64,000 bases of DNA from Heterocephalus glaber (Eukaryota > Chordata > Mammalia > Rodentia > Bathyergidae): positions 148,490 through 212,489 of the forward strand of contig NW_004624849.1 of assembly GCF_000247695.1 (NCBI RefSeq), written 5' to 3'. Below, one piece after another: positions 1 to 12,365 of this stretch. A program made the position numbers and the translations under genes. The first letter of the stretch is position 1; every line of letters begins with the position of its first letter. The notes beneath the pieces are model-generated. The model was not told where the DNA came from. It ran no database searches and saw nothing but the letters and a program-made list of their open reading frames with translations.

Positions 1-557
<557 letters not shown>

Positions 558-983
558 AACCTATTCCAAGGCCACAGACTGTTCAACACATGAAGTAGAC
601 AAGTGGCATTCAGCAGCGGGTTTGGAACATAGCGAATCCGAATGGATCTCATGAAACCTGTACCAGGTGCTTTTATTTTCTTGCTTTTTTTCCATCCATA
701 GAGCATGACAGCATCGATTCTCATTGAGGAGAAACCTTGGGCAGCTCTGGCCAGGCCTCATAGGAAAAGGCCCCTACCAAGGTTCCAGCGTCAACGGCCA
801 CTGTGTGTGGCTGCTCTGAGTGAGGAAAAAAATTAAAAAGAAAAACTGGTTCCATGTACTGTGAACTTGAAAACTTACAGACTCAGGGGGGTCCCTGATG
901 CAATGCTTCAGATGAAGAATGTGGACTTGAAAATACAGACTGGGCTAGTCCAGTGTCTATATTTAAACTTGTTCTTTTCTTTT

Positions 984-989
984 AATAAA
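984..989 (+). terminator. TLK2: candidate proximal poly(A) signal of TLK2 (AATAAA)
   Basis: A canonical AATAAA lies 427 bases after the TLK2 stop, in a T-rich context. Cleavage would be expected 10-30 bases downstream. Confidence 0.65.
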
Positions 990-1457
990 GTTTAGGTAAC
1001 ATCTCCTGAAAAGCTTGTAGCACAAAGGCTCAGCTGGGGATGGTGTTTGACTTCAGAGGGAAAAAGTTGCTATTGCCCGTTAAAGGCACTAGAGTTAGTG
1101 TTTTATCCCTAAATAATTTCAATTTTTAAAGATATGCAGCTTCCCTCTCCCCTTTTTTATTTTTGAAGGAATACATTTGGTCATAAAGTGAAACCCGTAT
1201 TAGCAAATACGTGGCAATGTTCATTCCAATCAGATGCAGCTTTCTCCTCCGTCTGGTCTCCTGCTTGCAACTGCTTCCCTCATCTCAGTGGGGAAAAAAG
1301 GGAGTGGGAGAACTGAGATGTGTGGATTTTTGCCATTGGACAAAGAATGAGGTTAGAAGACCGCAGCTTGGAGTCTCTCTAGGTTTTCAACTATTTCTTC
1401 ACAATTTGAACACTTGACGGTTATCCCTTTTAATTTATTTGAAGTGCTATTTTTTTA

Positions 1458-1463
1458 AATAAA
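1458..1463 (+). terminator. TLK2: candidate distal poly(A) signal of TLK2 (AATAAA)
   Basis: A second AATAAA follows a run of T and precedes a GT-containing stretch. It could serve a longer TLK2 3'UTR, or be unused. Confidence 0.45.
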
Positions 1464-2137
1464 GGTTCATCTGTCCATGCAGTCCTTCTGGATTCTCTGA
1501 ATGTAGTGACTATCAATACTGATCCAAAGGTAGGCAGAAAACAGTCTGGGAAGACAAATGCTCTGGGGATCGATAGTTCCTACCCACGGTCTTTGTGTGC
1601 TTGCTAAATGGTGTACATTTCTTGATAACCATGTTATTAAAACTTGATTAGTACATAAGCATTCCTCTGTTAGATCTTTTGGCAGGAAATAACCTTCCCC
1701 CAATCCTCTAAATTTGGTGGGTGTGTGCTGGTGTGTGTCTATGTGTGCACATACACACACTTTGTCTAACTTTAATAGATTTATCAAGTGGAATTTTTTT
1801 TAAAAAAATAAGTATTTCAGCTATGAACATTCTTTTGGAACTAGTTTTTACAAAAATTTGGTTGTTTCTGAAATGTGTGATCAACTGAAGATGGAGCTGA
1901 AATGGGAGACTCATGGCCACACCGTGCCCTTGAAACAGCAGAGTGCTCGAAACAGCAGAGCGCTCGGCAGGAGAGGAAAGGAGGCCAGAGCCTGAACATG
2001 TGGTAGCCAGCTTGGAATGTTACTGACATATGTGGCAAGAGGGCTCAGCCAAAAATATTTAAAGATGTAGTGTTCAGCCCTATGAGTTCTCTGGGCAGGG
2101 GGTAGTCAGGAAGGGCAGAGAGCTCTCAAATAACTGG

Positions 2138-2235
2138 GGTTTTTTTGTTTTGTTTTGTTTTGGTACCTGGGATTGAAGTCAGGACCTTGCGCTTTCGAGG
2201 CAGGCGGCCGAACCACTGAGCTAAATCCCGGGCCC
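2138..2235 (-). mobile_element. ID-type SINE, antisense
   Basis: Read on the minus strand it is a tRNA-derived ID body with the TTTAGCTCAGTGG box, ending in GTACC and an AAAAC-repeat tail. It is flanked by direct repeats TCAAATAA at 2126-2133 and 2237-2244, a target-site duplication. Confidence 0.88.
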
Positions 2236-2504
2236 TTCAAATAAATGTTGATTCCAGAGTTTCTTTTACATGTGAAAATGACACATTTTGTAGGACTATT
2301 TTTTTCTTACGTGGGCCTGTCCCTCTCTCCTCAATCTAAATCTAAATCCTAGCAGGCAACCTAAAAGGAAGGTGGAGCATTCCAAACTAAGAGAAGTTCA
2401 TGGGAGGTATTGTCATGTAGCGCTCCAAAGGAAGTCAGCCCCAGAGGTCTTGGGGTACCCAACTTTTTAAAAACTTTTGCTGATATACGTATTTTCTTTC
2501 TTTT

Positions 2505-2695
2505 TCTTTCCATTGCTAGGGCTTGAACCCAGGCCTTATGCATCCTAGGCAAGTGCTCCATCCCCAGCACTACTTTTTTGTTTGTTTTTGTTTTATGAGC
2601 CAAGATCTCCATATGTAGTTAAAAATTGCATTATCCTCCTGCCTAGGCCTACTGAGTGCTGGGATTACAGGCGTGCATCACCACACCCTTGTGCC
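2505..2695 (-). mobile_element. degenerate B1-ID composite SINE, antisense
   Basis: An antisense ID part (GCTAGGGCTTGAACCCAGG through CCATCCCCAGC) is followed by an antisense B1 part containing CTGGGATTACAGGCGTGCA. The order B1 then ID on the minus strand is the older composite layout seen repeatedly in this window. Confidence 0.75.
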
Positions 2696-2747
2696 TTTTT
2701 TTTTCTTCTCTAGTAATCTTACTGTTTTGTGATAGTTCATTTCTCAT

Positions 2748-2920
2748 GCCTTTCCTACTGCTGAGGATGGAACCCAGGGCCTTTCCACTGAGTTACATCC
2801 CCAGCCCTTGTTTTTTTTATTTTGAGACATGGTCTCACTGATTAAATTGCTCAAGCTGGGGCGATCCTTCTGCCTTAGCTCCCAGAGCACTTGGAGGCAT
2901 TTTACCACTATGCCTAGCTT
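2748..2920 (-). mobile_element. B1-ID composite SINE, antisense
   Basis: An antisense ID half (GATGGAACCCAGGGCC, ATCCCCAGCCC) is joined to an antisense B1 half starting TTTTGAGACATGGTCTCACT. The junction is T-rich, which is the internal A-rich linker on the minus strand. Confidence 0.8.
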
Positions 2921-4906
2921 TTTAATTTTTTAATTAAAGTTTTGTTTTTTAATTTGTAACTTTTTAAAGTATACGTGCTGCCAGAGTGAGCACAGATTTT
3001 TCACTTTTTAAGGTTAAAAAATGGTGCATTTCTAGCCTTTCCAACTTAACTGCCTCCATTTTTCCCATGGTCTTATAAGTGAAACTAAGGACTTAAATCC
3101 TTTTATACCTAGTGTTCCATTTTTGGAACAGCACTTAAGAGTAGAACATAATGAAAAATTTTCTCTTCAAATTTTTGTTCCTTGAATTTTTCTAGGTAGC
3201 ATACATGAATTTCATGCAAAAATTAAAAAAATAGCAACCTTCAGCATAAATGAGTTAATCTGTTGATCTGTCTTTTCTCCCCTCATCCCAAAGAAAAAGC
3301 ACCTTCTTCCCTTGCTTTGATTGGGCCTGAATGGCTGAGTCTGGGCGAGGCCTCTTCCCACTGTGTGGGCAGCCCCCGAGAACATGCAGACCACTGACCT
3401 TTTCTAGTCCTCAAAGGAGCCAGCATAGTCCAAGTGGGCTTCTCCAATGACATACTTTGTTAACATGGGTTCCACTTTCTCAGTGATAGTCCCTTATTGC
3501 CACAATGTTGATTTATTTTACACAATGATAAAAATGTGTATTAATTTGTAATTAAACCCGGCCATACTGTTTTGCACTTTCCCAAACGGGGGTGGAGGGA
3601 GAAAGGATATTAAAATAAGTTTTCCGAAGTTAATTTCCCAGTCTCTTGATTTTCCTCTAGCTCTGCAGCTCCCAAACAGGGCCTTTACCATGGAGGGTAC
3701 AAGTAGAATGGAATCCTGGCAGCTGGTGGAGTCCCCCTGGCATGATGGGACTGTTGGTTTATGCAATACCTTCTGTGCCTCCAGTGCACCAAGAATTGGG
3801 CTTGTTGGTGGAAACAGGATAGGGGAAGCCCAGCTGTCAGTTCACAATCCAGGAGTGAGTGCTCCGGGCTCAAGAAGAGATGGAATACACGGGTCTGAGG
3901 AAAAGAAATTCCGTTCTTCCATCCTGAAACTGGCAACTTTTAAGTGGAGAATAACCCAAATGAACTGTGCACGTCATGGTTCTGTGGCCAGCTGAGATGA
4001 ACAGCTCCTTCCCTCAGGTCTGGGAAGGAATCTGTGTTTCTTTCAACACAGATTAACAGTTCTTAATTTTAAAAATAGCTCTCTTCAAACATAGTTGTCT
4101 TGTAGACTTCTAGAGCTTCATTCTTCCAAGAAGGCAGTTACAACTAATTTGACCTATCTTCCTTTTTTCTGAGCATCTTTACTTCATCCAAATTGCTCGA
4201 TGTATCTGTTTCCTTAAGGCATAGTTACTCAGAGTTAAAAGACTAAAGTTAGATCTGGAATTAAATCCTACCTCTTTAATCTTTAGGGGTATCTCCTTGC
4301 ATTGTGGGAATAGAGTAGAGGTAAGATAGGTAAAATGCCTGGCACATAAGAGGGGCATAAAAAAATTGATTTAAAAAAGACCACAAGACCCATTAAGTGA
4401 AAGAACTGTCCTGGAATCCACACGTTCACTGATTCAAGGTTCAGAGGCTTCTCCTTGCCATGGGGGTAAGAAGATCCTCTGGTCTTGGGTAGGTGATACA
4501 GACCTTTTCAGAGATTGCCCCTGTGGCTTGTCATTCAACATCAGTCTCTGTCTTACAAGGTCAACAGATTTCCTACCCAGGCTCCCAAGACTGTTTCTGG
4601 CTGAGTCTGAGGGAAGCACCCTACAGGGTAGTGGTTCTGAGAGTGACCAGTGGCTTCAGCATTGCCTGGGAGTTGTTAGAGATGCATCTTCCATTAGCTT
4701 CTCCTCACTGTGGTTAGAAACTACCATAGAGGTAGGACCTAGCTTTCTGATGTCACCTCCAGGTGATGCCCTATGTTTGAGAACATAGTTGCAGACTGTC
4801 TGACTCCCAGGTGTGATGAGCCCAGAAGGATGCAAGTCCTGCCCCACCTGTTTGCCAGCCACTGTAGTTGGGACAGGGTCATTGGGGAAGGTGGCTGTTA
4901 GCAAGA

Positions 4907-4935
4907 ACTGCCACTGAGCTACATCCCCAGCCCTC
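4907..4935 (-). mobile_element. ID-type SINE fragment
   Basis: Only the ACTGAGCTACATCCCCAGCCC end of an antisense ID-like element is present. Confidence 0.55.
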
Positions 4936-7463
4936 GGGCCTCTTCTGAACTCACCCAGCTGGAAAGCAGAGATGAGTCCTCTTTTATGTTTTACACTGGG
5001 GATAAAGATTTGTGTTTAAAAAAAAAAAAAAAAAGATTTGTTTTAAGCCCTGGGCTCTCCTAGAACTGTTGTCATACATAGGCTGCCTTTGTGGGAAGCA
5101 GCAGGAGGGACCCAAATAACAGTACACTCAAGAACCATTCACTCCTTTGGACAAAGCTTCTCACCCTTGGCCTTCTCTTAAAATACTAACATGGGATCTT
5201 GTGAATTAACTTTTCATGTCTTCCTTTTACTTGAAGGGGCCAGGACTGCAGGAGAGAGCTAGCTGAGATATGAGTCTGCTTCTGAATAGAAAAGGAAGTC
5301 TGGATCAGGGGTGAGGAGAGCTGGGGCTGGACTGCAGCTCGTTGGAGCGTTGGGATGAGTTAGTAATAAAGAGCTTACAGAGAGAAGAGGAGGACTAAGG
5401 AGGGAATGGTGCTTGTGAGCTCTGTGGGTGGTAGGGGGGAACCTGCCAGAGGCTGAGAAAATAGGCAAGCCTGGGAACAGGTCTTGGACCTGCTGGAAGC
5501 AGGAAATACAAGAGTGCTATTGTGCTGGAGTCAGTGAATGGATGTGTGTATGTGAGGCTTTGGACTGAAGACCTTGGATCAGTAGCCTGCTGACTGACTC
5601 AGCCCCACCCCCGGCCCTGGGTTAGGCGTCCTGGCTGTGGTGGGAAGAGTCTAGCTAGAGCGCTGTGCTATCCTCAGCCCCCCAGCCTCAGGGAGCAGCC
5701 TGCACTATTGGTCTCCTGAATGGCACACGCCTTTTTACCCTGAAGGCTGCTTAGAGAGGGGCACAGAGGGCAGTGTTGCCAAAAAGGGAAGGGGACTTTC
5801 TTTGCAAAGAAGTGTCTCAGCTGTGTTGCTTCACAGCTAATACATAGGCAAGGTAGGAACATCTCTCTGATTTTACAGACAAGCATGCTAAAAGCCCAGA
5901 GAGGTTTGCTGACAGCAGTGGGTAGAGCGGCAGCAACTGGGGAAGGGACCACAGGATTTTTGTAGTGAATTCTTTGAGTGGCATTTGTGGGCAGAGGTGG
6001 CTGTAGGCATAGTGGCATTTAGGCTCCCAGGTTCCCATATCTGCCCTAATCCTGTTACTGTGTCCCTCCTCTCCCTCCTGGGTAATGGCCCTTAAAAATA
6101 TACTTGGAGGCCAGGCCAGTGTGGGCATCAGCCCTGCTTCTGCAGTCCTCAGTTGGAAATGAACTTAAGTGGTAAAGGGGACATGGCTTTACAGAACATT
6201 AGCACCACAGGTTCCCTAAGATCTGATTTTGTCATCTTGTTTACAGATTAGGAAGACATAATCCAGCTCTGCTTCTTCCTACTCCTGTGTTTCCTAATTG
6301 GATAAGTTGGAATGGGACCCTGTGTCCTGGCTTCTTTGAAGTTGCTGTAAGGCTTTTAAGAGGATGGGGGAAGAAACAAGTTGTAGCTAGGTGCCATCTA
6401 TGTGTCACAGTGACTCCTAACTTGATATCCACAGGACACAGAAAATGACCCCAGTGTGGGCCTTGGCCTTTTAGCCTGGCTCCTAGACCCCAAGACAAGG
6501 GCATGCCACTGAAAAGATGAGAAGGAAGGTATGTGCATCAGAATTAATTTCAGGAGCCCTGAGTCCTTTGCATCTTCAGACGCTTTAGAACTGCTCACAG
6601 TCTTAACAAACTCTGCTCCCCAGCTGCTCCCTACCCACATTAGTCAGACAAAACCATGCCCAGGTTTGGAATCATAGAGCAGGTTGACAGTGGAGCCCTA
6701 TGTGAGGATTAGGTTCATGCCACTACTCTGCAACTTGTGGTATGACCTTGGGTCAGACACTCGCTCTGAGCCACAACTGCCACATGTATAAACATCTCAC
6801 ATCCACTTGGGACACATCTGTAGAGGGCCTTCTGTTCCTGATGTGCTGGGCTAGGCTCTGTGGGAGATCCAGGGCACAGTGACTTTGCTTTTGACTACAT
6901 TATAAGTTGGGAGGTGTGGTAAGAGAGGTGAGGTGAGAGACTCCCCTGCTGGACTTCAGAAGGAAAAGGGCAGGTTGCTGGAGGCAGAGAAAATGTTTTT
7001 CTCAATGTTTTTCTCTCCAAGATCTCTCCTGGCTCTCTCCCACCTCCAGGACTCATAAATGCTGTTCAGTCATATTGGCCACCTGAGCATCTTTGAAAAC
7101 TCAGTTCAGGTGGCACCTCCAGGCTGCCCTTCTCAGGGCTATCATAGTGTCTTGGCTCACTTGTCCTTACTTCACCCACCATTGTGATTTGATTTCGGGG
7201 CACTCAGGAGCTCACTGAAGGAAGGTGAGCTGAGGATGAGTTTCGGGCAGTGTGTCAGATACGGTGCTTTGGTCAGAGTCTTATGTAGGGATCACTGGGG
7301 AGCCAGGGTGGCTGGTGCCAAGACTTCAACAGCAGTATTTTTCAGATTGGTTGGATGGGAGCCCACAGCATGATATACTTAACATCTCAACCCACTACAT
7401 ATTCCATAAAATAGTACTCCACTCACTTGCAATTCACCGACATTTACTTCATATTTTAAAATA

Positions 7464-7655
7464 CAGCTATACATACTGGTGCACACCTGTAATACTAGCA
7501 CTCTGGGAAGCTGAGGCAGGAGAATCACAGATTTAAGCCCAGGGAGGGTGACTTAGTAATTTTTCTGACCCTGTCTGATTCAAAGTGGGGGGGAGGGGGT
7601 TGCAAAGGCCCTGGATTCAGTACCACACACACATACCTCAGGGAAAAAAAAGAAA
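7464..7655 (+). mobile_element. B1-ID composite SINE
   Basis: The B1 part includes GTGCACACCTGTAATACTAG and GAGGCAGGAGAATCAC. A G-rich linker follows, then a degenerate ID end (GGCCCTGGATTCAGTACC) and an A-rich tail. Confidence 0.75.
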
Positions 7656-8339
7656 GGCTGTCCACCACTCATTAGACCCACCAGTAGCCAGTCTCCCAGA
7701 CTACCTTCTTGCTGCTCCACTAGAGGATGGAGAAGCCTGGCCAGCCTCTTGGGGCTGAGGTGGAGATGGTAAGCCAGCTGGGTGAAGCCACTTGGCTCCT
7801 CTTATAGTCTTCCAGAGGCCTAGGGTGGATGAGAGGAGGTTCTGCCCCGGCAAAGCCACCCTCTACTTGTCCTCCCTCTGGGCCACCATTGGAGAGACTG
7901 GGCCCAGCCTTGCTTTACAAGTTCAAGTACTGAGACTAGAAAAATCCCACCCTGCCTGACCTTTTATGAGTTGGGGAAATGAAAGCAGGGGGCAGGAGGA
8001 AGACCCAGTGCCATCCTGCAGTTTGAGATGCTGGAGCCAGCAAGTGGGTAGAAAAGGTGGGATCCATCAGGTCAGGACCTCTGCTGTGTTGTGAAAAGGG
8101 TATAGAGTTGGGTGATCCTGCTGTGCCCCTTAGGGTCACAGCCCCCTCTAGTTGCCTCAGCCAAGAGCTGGCCAAGGCTTTCCTTTCTGTACAGCCTCCT
8201 ACTCTTCATGGCCATCAGGTTGCATTCTTTCTCCCTGTCTCATGTTCTCCTTTCCTAAACATGTTGAAGGCCTGGCCTGCTGGGGTACCCTGCTCCCCTG
8301 GGCACCCTCCAGCTGCTGAGTCCCAGAAGCAGGGAAGAG

Positions 8340-8480
8340 GAGACTACTGCAAAATAACCCTAAGGACAATGAATAATGAAACTAAAACCTGTACTTCAGA
8401 GACACAGACTCAAGGACAGGTGTCTTGCTCAAGAACAGGTGGCTAAGTGAATGGCAGAGCCAGAACTCATCTCACCTTCA
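8340..8480 (-). repeat. MIR-like ancient SINE fragment
   Basis: The antisense MIR signature is visible: cAGAGACACAGACTCAAGGaca, CTTGCTCAAG and GGCAGAGCCAGAACTC. It is highly diverged. Confidence 0.5.
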
Positions 8481-11172
8481 ATGCTGAGGCCTGGACTTAC
8501 CCACTGACCCAAGCTGAGTTGCTTGTAGACATGCATTTATTAGCCAGCCACAGTGTGCATCGAGATCCCTCCATCTAAAGTCATTTGCACTTCGGGATTC
8601 CATTCTTGTATAGTTAAACATGGAGATGTTCAGAAAATGAGGGAAGGTTCTGCACCCAGTACCACAATCCTAAGAAATGTGACCTGTGCAGATCTCATGG
8701 GCAGTAGGGACAGAGTGGAAAGAGGCAGGCTGGGTGACGGGTCAGAAGTAAGGGAGACCCCCTGATGCCTACGTGGCAAAGGAAGAATGTGAATCGGACA
8801 GGACTCCAGTCCCCAAACAGCTGGGCTGTGCCAGACCTTTACACCTAATGTTTAATCCTCATGACACGTAGGAATTTGCTGCCCCATTTACACATAAGAA
8901 ATGTGAGCTCAGGCCTATGGCCATTCCACCCTGAACATACCCAGTCTCATAACAGAAGCTAAGTAGAGTTGGGCCTGGTTAACACTTGGATAGGAGAATT
9001 GTGAGCTCCGAGAAAGCTGAAGCAACTTGCTGAAAGTCAGAAAACTAGGGGAGCCAAGATTCTTACTCAGGTGTCTAAAAGGTGCTTCTTCCTCTAAACT
9101 GACATAAAATCACCTCCCCAGCACTTGTTGCAGATTGAGTCAGCCTCTAAAGGACACTGCCAGTGTCTGAAGGACAGCCATTCCTCAGTATTGGTTCCAC
9201 TACAGCAATTGGCCAAATCTCCTTGACCTGCCCAGAGACCCCACTAAGTTCCTAAGAGTCTAGCCTGATAACCACAACATAACAGGCCCTCAGTAAATAG
9301 CAAGTGAATTGAGCTTTGATGGGAGTGATGAGAGCATGGCTACAGAGGATTCTGGCCCTTCTTTGAAAGCAGATGAGGGTCTGGTTGCCGGATTTCTCAA
9401 AAGCCCCAGCCTTCACAACTCCCAGTGCTCCTGCAAACTGTGACCACATTCCATTGACAACCGAGGCTGCACAGTGAGGGACTGGGCTGGATTCTCTTCA
9501 GAATTGCCCAGATGTGCCTCTGCTCTCTTGAGAGCTCAAGATCTACCTAGATAGATGGTAGCTGTGCACATGAGGCCAGACAGACCATCTGCAGAATATA
9601 GCGAGTAACCCTGATGAGCTGGAGCAGGAAGACTCACCTTCAGCCAGAACAAGAACAGGGTCTCTGGTGTGAACAGACCTGCATCCCTGCTACTGCAGAG
9701 CACTTTTGTGCACCTCAGCCTCTCAGCAGAATCTTTGCAGCCTGGAAATATGGCAAAAACTTTGTCTGTTTCCCCCACTAAATGGAACACATGTGTTTGC
9801 TCATCTAAGTCTCCCAGGCAGCTGGCAGAGGGTTGTGGCAGATGCGTTAGTGATCAAATAGGAAACTGCACTTTCTGTGTCCTGGGCACACAGTGGGCCC
9901 TGTGCTGGCAAGTAGTGGGATCTTTCAAGCCTCATCACACTCTGGTGATGTCAAGGAGTTGGCTTCTGCCCTGTGCCAAAGGCTACTCCAGCTGGTGGAG
10001 AAGTGGGGGGTCCCAGCCCATTCCGGAAGCCTGTTTTGGCTGTTCAGATGGGAGAGAATAGCTTAGCTGAAGCTGGAAAATCTTCAGATCTCTTGCAGAT
10101 AAGACTGTGAAAGGGAAGCCAAGAGGAGTCTTGGAGGCAAAGCCAGCACAGTCAGTTGTACGCAGGGCCCTGGGTCTCAGGACATCCATAGCAGGATGTG
10201 TCCCAAGGGGCAACAGAGCAGCAGTTTACAAAATGGGACCTGGCCCCCTCAGACCTGCTCGAGTGAGCTGTGGAGTAACAAAGGATTTTGTTTCAGGGCC
10301 AGAATGTGGCTGGCCCACCCAGAATGGGACCTTTCTGGGGACTGTAGGGGTCAAAGACCAGAAGAGCTGACCAAACTTCTATGCCCCAGTGCTCACTGCA
10401 GAGATGAGGAAAGACTATCCAAGGCAGGAGTCATAAACAAGCAGAAAAGTCAAATCTGTTATTTCTAAGAAAGTACCAGGGTGGACAGCCCAGGAAACAA
10501 TAAAATTTATATTAGTTTCACAATGTTTTTATATAGTTACTTGTGGTGGGAGAGTGCATCTTCTTTGTACTTAGGGTCTTCAGATGCCTCAGTCTTGCTC
10601 TTAGCCCAAAGATCCCAAGCAACTTTTCCAAGGTTGCTCAGGGCTCTGTGCTGCAGTGACCTGTTGCATAATTCTTCCCCTTTATGAAATTTCCATTTGC
10701 TCCTCTTGCTACCGGCCAGCAGTCCAGTGGTGGGAGTGATGTCTGTCTTCCCAGACTTCTAGTGAACAGATTTTCCCCCAGGTTTCTGGATGCGGCCCCA
10801 ACCTCCAAAAGTGCTACACTCTTGCGCCAGGGACACTGACACGGGTCACACAGATGTTCAAACCAGAAGTGCAAGAACTGTTCGCTCTCCCCCTCCCTGA
10901 TCTACGCCCGGGTGTCTGAACGACGGGCTTTGCCTTCCCCAGCAGGCCCGCCGAGTAATCCTCCTAGGCGTGCGAGTAGCAGCTGATGCTGGGCGGCTGG
11001 AACCTTGGCAGAAAGAGCAGGATGGAGGGCGTGCTGGCGGCTTGGGTCTGGCCACCTGGGTCAGTCGCGCCCCCGCCCTCCGCTGGCCCGCCCTCAGCCC
11101 CGCTCCTGCCACGCCGTGAAGTTTGCGGAAAGTTTCGCAGTTGCTTCTCCACCCGCGCCAGCCGGGGAGTTG

Positions 11173-11180
11173 TGACGTGA
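11173..11180 (+). promoter_or_regulatory. MRC2: CRE-like TGACGTGA motif in MRC2 promoter
   Basis: TGACGTGA is one base from the CREB/ATF palindrome TGACGTCA and sits in the CpG island upstream of exon 1. A single motif match is weak evidence for a functional site. Confidence 0.3.
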
Positions 11181-11627
11181 CGCAGCGTCTGAGGCTCCAG
11201 GCGGGACACAGGAGTGAGGGAAGGCGAGGAGGGGAGACAACTAGCAAACAGAAGTGGAGAGAAGGAGCGCGCACTTGGGTCTGCCTTGGGCGCGCGAATC
11301 CTCCCCGCCATCCCCATCCCTCGCTCCCGACGCGCTCGGTGCGGACCCGGCCCCAGCCCCTCGCAGCCCGCGCCTCCTCCCCTCCCGCGCTGCCCACTTC
11401 CCTTCCCCTCTACCCCTCCAACCCTCCTCCCTGTCCCGCGCTCCTCCCTCCGCCCTCCCCGCCCCGCCTGCCTTCCTCCCTCCTCCTCCCCGGGAGGCAT
11501 CACTCCGTCCCGACCCGGAGAGGACGCGAGCCCCGCGCGGGCGGTCCTCGCAGCCCAGCGCCAGCTCCAGCGCCGCCGCCGTGCGCCTCGGTGCCCGCGT
11601 CCGCCGGGCGCAGCGCCGCGCCGCGGG

Positions 11628-11715
11628 ATGGGGCCCACGCCCGGGCCTCGTCACCTGCTGCGCTTCTTCGTCCTGCTCCTTGGGGGCCTGGGGGCCGCCG
11701 CCTCCGCCCTCCCTG
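11628..11715 (+). CDS. MRC2: MRC2 exon 1 coding part: start codon and signal peptide
   Basis: The exon encodes 29 codons plus one base (phase 1). The start is ATG at 11,628 in context CGCGGGATGG, with a G at +4. The peptide has a basic PRHLLR segment, then a hydrophobic core [15 protein letters not shown], a typical cleavable signal. The frame is open further upstream but contains no earlier ATG, so this start is preferred. Donor is GTAAGA at 11,716. Confidence 0.92.
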
Positions 11716-12311
11716 GTAAGACTCGGCCAACTTGGCCAACTTTGGGCGCCGGTCGCGGGGAGCGGGCCTCTCTCGACTTTTCCCTCGGCGCCCCCCTTCC
11801 CCAGGAGCGTGTGTGCGTGTGCGTGTGTGACTGGGTTTTTAAAAGTCGGCTCTGCTTTTCCGAAAGCGGGGGAGGAGAGGGGAGAAGGAGCGCGCCTGGA
11901 GGTGGGGGAGGACCTGAGTGGAACCAGATGTGGCGGGAGGAGGGGGAGGGGAGCCCGGGGGCTGGAGCAGCCTCGGAGGAAGCGCCGGGCAGGGAAGACC
12001 CGCGTCCCGGCCTCTCGGACCACCCGGCTCCGACCTGCTCTTGCTCCCCCGGGGACCGCAGGGAGGGCCGGGGAGACTAGGGGCTGTGGGCCAGGGCCCC
12101 CTCTCCTTGCTCTGTTCCAGGACTGGGGCGTCCTTATTGTTTCGCACTTTCCATTTGGAAGGGGTTGTTTGCCCTTCCTGCATCTCCAGGGTGTTTATAT
12201 TTTCTTTTCCACGCTTGGTCTTCAAGGAGGGCTTGTGGCACGCAGCATCTTCAAGGCTCTTATGGAGCTCTATGGGGCATTTTATGCCATCAGTATGCAG
12301 CCACAGACAGG

Positions 12312-12365
<54 letters not shown>

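Larger units (their letters stand above)
558..1480 (+). other. TLK2: TLK2 3' untranslated region
   Basis: This AT-rich sequence follows the TLK2 stop codon. Two AATAAA hexamers fall at 984-989 and 1458-1463, so the transcript could end near 1,005-1,015 or near 1,480. No long reading frame continues the kinase. The end point used here assumes the distal signal is used, which the sequence alone cannot show. Confidence 0.7.
1481..10950. other. TLK2-MRC2 intergenic region
   Basis: No exon with coding character was found here. The stretch holds antisense ID and B1-ID SINEs near 2.1-2.9 kb, a SINE fragment at 4.9 kb, a B1-ID element at 7.46-7.66 kb and several MIR-like ancient fragments (for example 6.70-6.78, 8.34-8.48 and 8.83-9.10 kb). 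The remainder is unique sequence. Reading frames here are short, lack splice context and overlap on both strands, as expected by chance. Confidence 0.75.
10900..12080 (+). promoter_or_regulatory. MRC2: CpG-island promoter of MRC2
   Basis: The sequence turns sharply GC- and CpG-rich from about 10,900 and stays so through exon 1 to about 12,080. Visible elements include GC boxes (CCCCGCCCCGCC at about 11,457) and a CRE-like TGACGTGA at 11,173-11,180. No TATA box stands at an obvious distance from the start codon. This is the usual architecture of a broad, CpG-type promoter. The transcription start cannot be fixed from sequence alone but should lie between about 11,100 and 11,550. Confidence 0.8.

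Noticed and set aside
3690..3995. 101-residue frame in the intergenic region
   Set aside because: No recognisable domain, no splice or promoter context, and a similar-length frame lies on the opposite strand. Treated as chance.
11214..11627. Open frame upstream of the MRC2 ATG, suggesting a 138-residue N-terminal extension
   Set aside because: The frame contains no ATG before 11,628; its apparent start is a GTG. The composition is Pro/Arg/Ser-rich as expected of GC-rich non-coding DNA, and a normal signal peptide follows the ATG.
12315..12363. Regular repeated units that could be mistaken for a repeat array such as CRISPR
   Set aside because: It is a plain GT dinucleotide microsatellite without spacers, in a vertebrate intron.
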